Virus record (IMG/VR): IMGVR_UViG_3300034284_002638
Span: 37,674-101,673 of that record
Strand: one strand, 5' to 3'
Source: a virus
Length of the DNA stretch: 64,000 nt
A model generated the notes under the pieces. It worked only from the letters and a program-made list of their open reading frames with translations, had not been told where the DNA came from and made no database searches. Within the stretch, counting starts at the first letter, position 1. Each line of letters begins with the position of its first letter. A program made the translations under genes and the position numbers. Below are positions 32,197 through 38,963 of the stretch, piece after piece.

Positions 32197-33332
32197 TTGT
32201 TTTTTTGCAGCACGATCATGACGCTGTCGTATGTTCCTTTGTTTCTCCTCTGATCTATCACTTCGGCATTTAAGAACTTCCAATGCGAACCCCAGGACTC
32301 AAAATTTTGAATGTCTTCTATGACATACATTCCGCCGTTTTTCAACAAAGGCCATAAATTCCAAAGGGTTTTGAGTTGCGAGTATGGATGATGATCGGCG
32401 TCATCGACTATTATGTCAAACTGCTTCCAACGAAGAAGATCGCAGACCTCGATCTTTTGAGTGTCCGCACGAATTATTTTGGTTTTTTGCAAATCTATCG
32501 AGGGTAGTGAATTCAGGTAGGTTCCGTCATCAACCCCATATATTTCCGCTTTGGTGAACCACTCCCTCCACATCAATATGGAACTTCCCCTGAAGACCCC
32601 AAGTTCTAGAAATGATATTTCCTTGTGCCTATAGTTTTCAAACAATCGTTCGTAAACTTCGCAATAATTGTGTCTTGAGTGCTTGTCGGTCCCGAATCGT
32701 ACGGCGAGCCTTGCCAATTCGCCCGAGCCCGGATCTTCTTTTATTCTGTTATAGAAGCACAAATTCCTCTGCTCTAGCCACGGTTTAACTTTTGGGCTGG
32801 ATATCATTCTGCACACAAAATGACCATCCCCTCCATAGGTCAAAGGATAGTCTATGCCTTCGCACGCAGTCTTGTTGAAGATGTACATGGCCGCATCAAC
32901 TACGCCCACCCTTATATCCTCCAACTTTCTTGGAGAGTACCTGTTGAGCTGCCAGAAGCAGAACAAGTTGCAGTCTGGATGTTCCGCAAGCATTATTTTG
33001 AAACTATTCACGAACCCTGGGAAGAGTTCGTTGTCGTCGTCCACTTGATAAATCCAACCTTTTTCCGTTGATTTTATCAATGTGTCTTTTCCATGATTTC
33101 CGCCCGAAGCCTTGTTGGCCTCGTGCTTCAAGAAAGAGAAACTTATCCATTCTGATCTGCTGACAAGGAAGTCTTCCACTTCCTTGTTTAAAATTCCATC
33201 TTCTCTATTGAAATCAAATATTATCCTCCAGAAATAACCGCCTTCCCACTCTGATTTTTGCCTCTCTATTTCTAGAGCCACCTTGGGAATATTTTCCGGA
33301 CGAGCAGATACAGTAATAAATGTCAGTTCCAT
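32193..33332 (-). CDS. Glycosyltransferase-methyltransferase fusion
   Basis: A protein of 379 residues from the ATG at 33332. Residues 1-200 form a GT-A glycosyltransferase (MELTFITVSARPENIP, then WIYQVDDDNELFPGF with a D-D-D site, then YGGDGHFVCRM). Residues about 215-375 form a class I methyltransferase (SFLELGVFRGSSILMW, AEIYGVDDG, FDIIVDDADHH). The two activities on one chain suggest that a sugar is added and then methylated. It could modify a surface polymer or the virion. Confidence 0.75.
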   Translation of the reverse strand: MELTFITVSARPENIPKVALEIERQKSEWEGGYFWRIIFDFNREDGILNKEVEDFLVSRSEWISFSFLKHEANKASGGNHGKDTLIKSTEKGWIYQVDDDNELFPGFVNSFKIMLAEHPDCNLFCFWQLNRYSPRKLEDIRVGVVDAAMYIFNKTACEGIDYPLTYGGDGHFVCRMISSPKVKPWLEQRNLCFYNRIKEDPGSGELARLAVRFGTDKHSRHNYCEVYERLFENYRHKEISFLELGVFRGSSILMWREWFTKAEIYGVDDGTYLNSLPSIDLQKTKIIRADTQKIEVCDLLRWKQFDIIVDDADHHPYSQLKTLWNLWPLLKNGGMYVIEDIQNFESWGSHWKFLNAEVIDQRRNKGTYDSVMIVLQKNK

Positions 33333-33333
33333 T

Positions 33334-33543
33334 CTATAACACCCAACGCCACAGAAAATTAAGAATGGTACATACGCCAGAAAGGAAACACACACAATAA
33401 AACGCAACCAACAAGCATCCGGTCACAACAAACTGAGCCTTTATTTCTTCCTTTTTTGCCTTGTTTTTGGCATACAGAATGTAGGCCAGCGAAGTTGTGA
33501 ACAACACTGACGAGATAATCAAGTAAAAATTGTAAATATCCAT
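33334..33543 (-). CDS. Two-span membrane protein (holin-like candidate)
   Basis: A protein of 69 residues from the ATG at 33543. Two hydrophobic segments (about residues 5-25 and 42-66) are separated by a Lys-rich loop (KNKAKKEEIKAQ). This size and topology are seen in class II holins, but also in other small phage membrane proteins. GAGGTG precedes the ATG, with a TATATA box further upstream. Confidence 0.5.
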   Translation of the reverse strand: MDIYNFYLIISSVLFTTSLAYILYAKNKAKKEEIKAQFVVTGCLLVAFYCVCFLSGVCTILNFLWRWVL

Positions 33544-33559
33544 TTTGCACCTCAAATTC

Positions 33560-33567
33560 TATATATT
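33560..33567 (+). promoter_or_regulatory. Late-type TATATATT box
   Basis: TATATATT lies 3 bases before the ATG at 33571, with no ribosome site. The same TATATA core faces the leftward 33543 gene. Confidence 0.45.
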
Positions 33568-33570
33568 AGC

Positions 33571-34173
33571 ATGATCGGCTTCAGAGAGTGGCTCGGAAAT
33601 ACCGTCGGAACGGAAAATGTTGACAGCAGCAAGATTGAATCCTTGTACAACAAGGCCAAATATGCTGTCAAACTAGTCCAATTATATGACAGTAAGACAA
33701 ATCAGAAATTGCTTACCAATATAAGTACCATAGCCAACTTGAACATGTCCGGAGTTTATGGACTCTACAATTCGGCTGAAAACAAAGATGTGATAGGGCC
33801 GGCCGCTTCCAAGACTAAATTTTTGTTTGGAAAACAAACATACAATCAGTACAAAAATAATTTGTCAAATTTGCCTCCTGCCGTCGTCAATCAATACAAG
33901 CCCGACTTGGATCCCGGAAATTTGGTTCCTTCTGATGTGATACATGTTAATGTTCGGGAAATAGTATCCAGATTTGGAGATACAAAAGAAGCGATCATAG
34001 AGATAGCGGGAACAATAGTTCACGAATGCACCCACCAAATAGAATTCAGAACAAAAGGTAAGACAAGTGAGGCGGGACCCGTAAGAGCCAAAGAAGCGTT
34101 TAAAGTTTGGGCCGACCCTGCCGGCCCAAACTGGAAAACCATAATTTCCGCGATTCCTCAGCTTAATTTTTAG
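33571..34173 (+). CDS. Putative zinc metallopeptidase with internal-protein-like N-terminus
   Basis: A protein of 200 residues beginning MIGFREWLGNTV. IAGTIVHECTHQIEF contains H-E-x-x-H, the zinc-binding site of gluzincin-type peptidases, within a plausible helix; the third ligand could be a Glu further on (SEAGP or RAKEAF). The N-terminus resembles T4 internal proteins, so a protease injected with DNA is possible. Activity and packaging are both inferred. Confidence 0.6.
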   Translation: MIGFREWLGNTVGTENVDSSKIESLYNKAKYAVKLVQLYDSKTNQKLLTNISTIANLNMSGVYGLYNSAENKDVIGPAASKTKFLFGKQTYNQYKNNLSNLPPAVVNQYKPDLDPGNLVPSDVIHVNVREIVSRFGDTKEAIIEIAGTIVHECTHQIEFRTKGKTSEAGPVRAKEAFKVWADPAGPNWKTIISAIPQLNF

Positions 34174-34349
34174 TCTTTGAGAACGACATAAATGCCGTGT
34201 ATCAGTCCCGCCAGATATAGGCCAAAAATGGTCAGAGCCAGGTTCACGCAAAAATGAAGGCCGAATCCCTTTTTCAAAGCCACGCCCAGAGGGGGCACAA
34301 AAATCGTCACCAAAAGAGTTGCGATATCCCTATTGTCCATATTCTCCAT
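34170..34349 (-). CDS. Pmp3/UPF0057-family small membrane protein
   Basis: A protein of 59 residues. The segment LLVTIFVPPLGVALKKG followed by HFCVNLALTIFGLYLAG and IHGIYVVL matches the two-helix Pmp3 (YqaE) family almost throughout. These proteins sit in the plasma membrane and affect ion homeostasis in fungi, plants and bacteria. I chose the ATG at 34349 because a strong AAGGAGGT site precedes it. Rare in phages; probably host-derived. Confidence 0.8.
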   Translation of the reverse strand: MENMDNRDIATLLVTIFVPPLGVALKKGFGLHFCVNLALTIFGLYLAGLIHGIYVVLKD

Positions 34350-34394
34350 GAGAACCTCCTTGTTGAAATCATCCACAATTATCTATTGGAAGCC

Positions 34395-34402
34395 TATATA
34401 AA
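34395..34402 (+). promoter_or_regulatory. Late-type TATATAAA box
   Basis: TATATAAA, close to the T4 late consensus, lies 5 bases before the ATG at 34408. No ribosome site is seen. Confidence 0.5.
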
Positions 34403-34407
34403 ATCTG

Positions 34408-34776
34408 ATGAAGACTTTTCACCAATTTCTTATATCTGAGGCCACCCCTCCCGCTCCCCCTCCATCTAAATCCGGCGGAGGACCGGCGTCTGCCCCGCCT
34501 CCGCCGTCAGGCCCCCCAGGAGCCCCTCCGGGGCTCGGAGGCCCGCCTGGAGGACTTGGAGGCGGCATGGGCGGAGGCCCGCCTCCGGGTCTTGGAGGCC
34601 CGCCGGGAGGGCCATCTTTCAGCCCGGGAATGGGCGGCCCAGGAGACGGCCAACCGCAAGGCCAAAGCCAATCCGCAATCGTCAAAAGAATTGGATCCCA
34701 TGATGTATGGACTTTTCTAAAGAATTCCTTGAAGAATAAGGCATCTGGACAGAGATCCAAAAATTCATTAGAATAA
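34408..34776 (+). CDS. Pro/Gly-rich protein with internal-protein-like N-terminus
   Basis: A protein of 122 residues beginning MKTFHQFLISEATPP, the form closest to T4 internal proteins (MKTYQEFIAEA). Residues 12-80 are low-complexity Pro/Gly (GGPPGGLGGGMGGGPPP), and the C-terminus is basic and helical (SLKNKASGQRSKNSLE). It could be a packaged, flexible DNA-associated protein. No enzymatic motif is seen. The G/C-rich middle contrasts with the flanks. Confidence 0.55.
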   Translation: MKTFHQFLISEATPPAPPPSKSGGGPASAPPPPSGPPGAPPGLGGPPGGLGGGMGGGPPPGLGGPPGGPSFSPGMGGPGDGQPQGQSQSAIVKRIGSHDVWTFLKNSLKNKASGQRSKNSLE

Positions 34777-34797
34777 AAATCCCTATTGTGGATTTTT
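34775..34797 (+). other. Hairpin immediately before the gp47 start codon
   Basis: AAAAATCC (34775-34782) pairs with GGATTTTT (34790-34797) over a 7-base loop. The stem ends at the base before the ATG at 34798 and takes the place of a ribosome site. It may terminate the upstream transcript or control gp47 translation. Confidence 0.5.
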
Positions 34798-35889
34798 ATG
34801 CAAATATTAGTATTCAGCGACCTGCACATCCATCCCCACAAAAGATCCACGGAGAGGCTGAATCACTGCCTCGAGGTCTTGGACTGGGCATTTGGGACAG
34901 CCACGCAACGAAAAATCAAAAACATCGTGTTTTTGGGCGACCTATTTCATGACCGCCAGAAGATAGACGTCCTCACCTACCAGAGAACTTTTGAGATATT
35001 TGAAAAGCATCTTTGCTCCAACGAACTAAACATAAGTCTTCTTTTGGGAAACCACGACTTGTGGCATTATGAAAAACTCGATGTATCCAGCGTGAATCCA
35101 CTCAGGAATCTGCCTGGCGTTCGTATCATCAACAAGCCTTGTGTGGAAAAGATTTCCGACGAGTCAGAAGATTTCTTTTTTGGGTTTTTGCCATACACGC
35201 ACAATCCAATACAAGATTTAAAGTCCATAGAACAAGAATGGGACGAAAAGGTCTCCAAAAAACAGAAGAAGGTTTTAGGAGGCCACATATCTGTTGATGG
35301 AGCGGTTTGGAATGTCAGATACAACACCATGTCCGAGGTAACCATAGAGCATGATGGAGACATGGTGAAGGTAGGTCCCAACATATTCAAAAAATGGGAC
35401 AAGGTTTTTCTCGGCCACTATCACGCCGAGCAAAAACTCAATGACAATGTAGAGTATGTCGGATCCCCACTGCAGCTGAGTTTTGGAGAAGCCTTCCAGA
35501 ACAAGCACATTTTGGTGTTCGACACGGATTCCGGAAAATCGGAATACATAGAAAACAATTTTAGTCCAAAGCATTACATTTTGAATCAAGCTCAACTGGA
35601 GGAGTACAACCTTGAAGGACAGTTCGTTCGCCTTGAGGTAGAGGACATAGCGAGCCGCGAAATGAGCGAAATAAGACAGAAACTTGTTGAGTCCTCAAAA
35701 GTTTCTTCTTTGGAAATCAAACAAGCTCAAAAAAAAGAAGACCATGTCGTGAAGGATGCAAAGGCGATCCTTTACAAGGAAGAGGAGATGCTTGAGAGGT
35801 ATGTAGATCAAGCCAATGTGGAAAATCTTGATAAGTCAATCCTAATCAAGATTGGTACTGACATTTGCCAACAGAGCGCAGCAGAATGA
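34798..35889 (+). CDS. gp47: gp47/Mre11/SbcD-like nuclease subunit
   Basis: A protein of 363 residues. It has the calcineurin-type phosphoesterase motifs of Mre11: FSDLHIHPH, FLGDLFHDR, LLGNHDLWHY, VLGGHIS and LGHYHAE. With gp46 it forms the complex that resects DNA ends for recombination-dependent replication. I chose the ATG at 34798; a TTG 12 bases upstream would lie inside the hairpin. The gene overlaps gp46 by 4 bases. Confidence 0.92.
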   Translation: MQILVFSDLHIHPHKRSTERLNHCLEVLDWAFGTATQRKIKNIVFLGDLFHDRQKIDVLTYQRTFEIFEKHLCSNELNISLLLGNHDLWHYEKLDVSSVNPLRNLPGVRIINKPCVEKISDESEDFFFGFLPYTHNPIQDLKSIEQEWDEKVSKKQKKVLGGHISVDGAVWNVRYNTMSEVTIEHDGDMVKVGPNIFKKWDKVFLGHYHAEQKLNDNVEYVGSPLQLSFGEAFQNKHILVFDTDSGKSEYIENNFSPKHYILNQAQLEEYNLEGQFVRLEVEDIASREMSEIRQKLVESSKVSSLEIKQAQKKEDHVVKDAKAILYKEEEMLERYVDQANVENLDKSILIKIGTDICQQSAAE

Positions 35890-37889
35890 AAAGCCTAGAC
35901 ATTAAGTACATATACGCTCAGAACTTTCTTTGCTTCGGATCAGATGCATTCGAGATGGATCTGAAGAAGTACGGCAACATAGTCCTGGTCACAGGCAGCA
36001 ACTTTGATGTCGTAGACAGTGAATCCAAGACGGCAAGCAACGGAGTTGGAAAAAGCAGCATACCCGAGGTAATAGTTTACACTCTTTTTGGAAAGACAAT
36101 AAAGCACCCCAAGAAGATAAACCACAAGGATGTCATAAACAATCAAATTGGAAAGGCCTTAAAGACCGAAGTAAGGTGGGGCGATTTTAGGGTGGTCAGA
36201 ACGAGGAAGCCAGATTCTTTGAGGCTTTGGGAAAGTTCCAAGGGCATTTGGGACGACACCACGGAGATAACCCTCGGCGGCCAACCGGCAACTCAGAAAT
36301 TGCTTGAAGAAAAACTCGGTCTCAATTACGAGACATTTGTCAATGTAGTCGTCTTTACGGACAATAATGCCGGAAGTTTTCTGGAGTGCGATGCGTCCAA
36401 CAAAAGAGAGATAGTAGAAAACCTTCTCTCTTTGGACAAATATAAAGCCTTCGCCGAACGAGCGAAAAATTTGAAGAAGGAAAGGAAGGATTCCATAAAA
36501 ATCCTTCAAAGCGAATATGACAACATCCGACAACAACTCGATCAGGCAAAACAGAAGATAAAAGCGGCAAGGGATCAAGAGTCCTCTTGGCGGTCAAAGC
36601 AAGAACAGGAGCTAGAGACGCTTCGCTCCAAAATAAAGCTGCTTAAAAAGCAGTTGGAGTCAACCTCGGAAGGAGCGGGGCTCATCAGGTACCAGGAAGC
36701 CCAGGACAAAATAGAAGTTCTGAATTCGGAAATACCGGAAATTGAGAAAAAGCAAGTCAAAATTCAAGAGATAATAGACATCGCCCAGGAAAAGCTAAAT
36801 TCCTTGAAGCAAAAGCAAGGCGAAGTCCATGTTGCTATAAAAGGCTTGGATCTTTCAATCAAGAACATAAGCCTGCAGATTTCCGAAAGCAAAAAGGAAA
36901 TAGCCCGCCTTGAAAACAACGAGGGGGCGACATGTAAGTTCTGCCTTGGCACCGTATCCAAGGAGAACTACAAGAAGTATACCGATCAGATGATCAAAAA
37001 GGTGAACGAACTTGAAAGTGAATTGCGCGACGAAACCGAGAAGAAGACCTCCGCATCCGATAGGCTAGAGGCACTCGAAGTCAAAGAAAAAACAATATCT
37101 TCCGGCATATCCTCCGCGAAGAAAAACATGCTAGAGTTCTCTTCAAACTTGTCGCAAAAGAGAAGGGAACTTTCCGAACTTAATAAGATAGAAAAGCCTC
37201 AAAACAAGAACATATCCGACCAATTAATAGAACAGCAAATTCAAAACATATCCGAGCAGATAGAAGGCAAAAAGAAGGAAATTGAATCTCCGACCCCTTT
37301 TGAGAGCATCATAAATTCTCTTTCCGAAGATATAGATTCCAAGAATAAGGAATTTGATGCAAAAAATAAGGAACTAGAAGATTTGGAGGGCGAACTTCCT
37401 TATTATGAATTCTGGGCCACTGCATTTGGAGACTCCGGAATCAGGAAGTTCATAATAGATGGAATAATACCGGCTCTTAATTCCAAGGTCGCGTACTGGC
37501 TCCAGTTCCTAATAGATGGGAAGATAAGTTTAGAATTTAATAACGAATTGGAAGAGAGGATAGAAAGAAATCCTTCTGATGGAGACCCGTTCGTTTATTA
37601 TGCAATGAGCGGCGGCGAGAGAAGAAGATTGAACTTGGCGGTCTCGCAAGCCTTCGCCCATGTTATGATGCTGAGCTCCGGAATGGCCCCCAGCCTAGTT
37701 TTTCTAGATGAGGTCACAACTAATATTGACCAGATAGGTGTGGTTGGGGTATATAATATGATCTTGGAATTGGCGAAGGATCGGCAAGTCTTCATAACCA
37801 CCCATGACCAAAATCTATTGGACATGCTAGAAGGGTGCGAGTCGATAAGGCTGGAAAAAAGAAAAGGCTTCACCAGTCTAAAAAAGTAA
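35886..37889 (+). CDS. gp46: gp46/Rad50/SbcC-like ATPase subunit
   Basis: A protein of 667 residues from the ATG overlapping gp47. Walker A SNGVGKSS lies near residue 55. Long coiled coils follow, with the zinc hook CKFC at 350-353 between them, and the C-terminal half holds the signature (YYAMSGGERRRLNLAVSQAF) and Walker B (PSLVFLDEVTT). It uses ATP to regulate gp47 end resection. Confidence 0.93.
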   Translation: MKSLDIKYIYAQNFLCFGSDAFEMDLKKYGNIVLVTGSNFDVVDSESKTASNGVGKSSIPEVIVYTLFGKTIKHPKKINHKDVINNQIGKALKTEVRWGDFRVVRTRKPDSLRLWESSKGIWDDTTEITLGGQPATQKLLEEKLGLNYETFVNVVVFTDNNAGSFLECDASNKREIVENLLSLDKYKAFAERAKNLKKERKDSIKILQSEYDNIRQQLDQAKQKIKAARDQESSWRSKQEQELETLRSKIKLLKKQLESTSEGAGLIRYQEAQDKIEVLNSEIPEIEKKQVKIQEIIDIAQEKLNSLKQKQGEVHVAIKGLDLSIKNISLQISESKKEIARLENNEGATCKFCLGTVSKENYKKYTDQMIKKVNELESELRDETEKKTSASDRLEALEVKEKTISSGISSAKKNMLEFSSNLSQKRRELSELNKIEKPQNKNISDQLIEQQIQNISEQIEGKKKEIESPTPFESIINSLSEDIDSKNKEFDAKNKELEDLEGELPYYEFWATAFGDSGIRKFIIDGIIPALNSKVAYWLQFLIDGKISLEFNNELEERIERNPSDGDPFVYYAMSGGERRRLNLAVSQAFAHVMMLSSGMAPSLVFLDEVTTNIDQIGVVGVYNMILELAKDRQVFITTHDQNLLDMLEGCESIRLEKRKGFTSLKK

Positions 37890-37937
37890 TTTAATACGCT
37901 TACATACCCTCGCATCAAACAAAAAGCAGGAGTTTTT

Positions 37938-38909
37938 ATGATTTTTGAAGAGCAGATCAGCCGCAAGCCGGACAGATATCCTTGGACTCAGGATTTCATA
38001 GAAGCCATGCACAATGGATTCTGGACAGATAAAGAATTTAGCTTCCAGAGCGACATACAAGATTTCAAGGTTTCTCTCACCGAACAAGAACGAGAGATCA
38101 TAATCAGAGCCCTCGCGACGATAGGCCAACTTGAAATAAGCGTCAAGAAGTTCTGGGCGAAACTGGGCGACAATCTCCCCCATCCGAGCATCAACGATAT
38201 GGGATATGTAATGGCCAATACCGAGGTCATTCATGGCGATGCGTACGAGAGGCTCCTTGAGGTCCTCGGAATAGATGACGCATTTGACAAGATTCTGGAA
38301 CTGGACATCATCAAGGGGCGCGTCAATTATTTGAGGAAGCACCTGCACAAGTTTCATTCAGACAATAAAAAGCAGTTCATATATTCGCTGATACTCTTCA
38401 CACTTTTTGTGGAAAATATCGCATTGTTCTCTCAGTTCTACACCATAAGTTGGTTCGGAAGATACAAGAACCTTCTTAAGGACACGAACAAGCAAGTCGA
38501 ATACACCTCCAGGGAGGAAAACTTGCACGCGATGATCGGTATGAAACTGATCAAGGTCATGCGGAAAGAGCACCCGGAACTGTTTGACGATGAGCTTGAG
38601 GAAAAGATACTCCATGAGGCCGGAGAGGCCGTAAAGCATGAACTTCAAATAGTCGAATGGATAGTCAACGGATACGGCGAGGAAAAATTGAACTCCGAAT
38701 TGTTGAAGGAGTTCATAAAAGATCGCATGAACAATTCCCTTAAGGAAATAGGGTACAAAAAAATATTTGAAGTTGACAAAAACCTCATTGCCAAAACGAC
38801 ATGGTTTGAGGAACAAGTTCTTGGAAATAACCAATCGGATTTCTTCCACTCCAGACCCGTCGAATACAGCAAGAAATCCAAGAGTTTTGCCGCAGAAGAT
38901 TTGTTTTGA
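37938..38909 (+). CDS. nrdB: Ribonucleotide reductase class I beta subunit
   Basis: A protein of 323 residues. Metal ligands can be seen: E-x-x-H in NTEVIHGDAY with the radical Tyr four residues after the His, Glu in TLFVENIALF, and E-x-x-H in REENLHAMIG. At the place of the usual first Asp (E. coli D84) a Glu (QLEISVKKFW) fits the spacing. It supplies the radical for NrdA to reduce ribonucleotides. AGGAG precedes the ATG. Confidence 0.9.
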   Translation: MIFEEQISRKPDRYPWTQDFIEAMHNGFWTDKEFSFQSDIQDFKVSLTEQEREIIIRALATIGQLEISVKKFWAKLGDNLPHPSINDMGYVMANTEVIHGDAYERLLEVLGIDDAFDKILELDIIKGRVNYLRKHLHKFHSDNKKQFIYSLILFTLFVENIALFSQFYTISWFGRYKNLLKDTNKQVEYTSREENLHAMIGMKLIKVMRKEHPELFDDELEEKILHEAGEAVKHELQIVEWIVNGYGEEKLNSELLKEFIKDRMNNSLKEIGYKKIFEVDKNLIAKTTWFEEQVLGNNQSDFFHSRPVEYSKKSKSFAAEDLF

Positions 38910-38920
38910 GCTTCCTTCAC

Positions 38921-38945
38921 TCTTTTAGAAAAATCATCTAAAAGA
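38921..38945 (+). other. Hairpin between nrdB and nrdA
   Basis: TCTTTTAG pairs with CTAAAAGA over a 9-base loop in the 54-base gap between the two genes. No T-tract. It may set the relative level of the two subunits. Confidence 0.4.
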
Positions 38946-38963
38946 ATCATCCCGAGAACAAAA

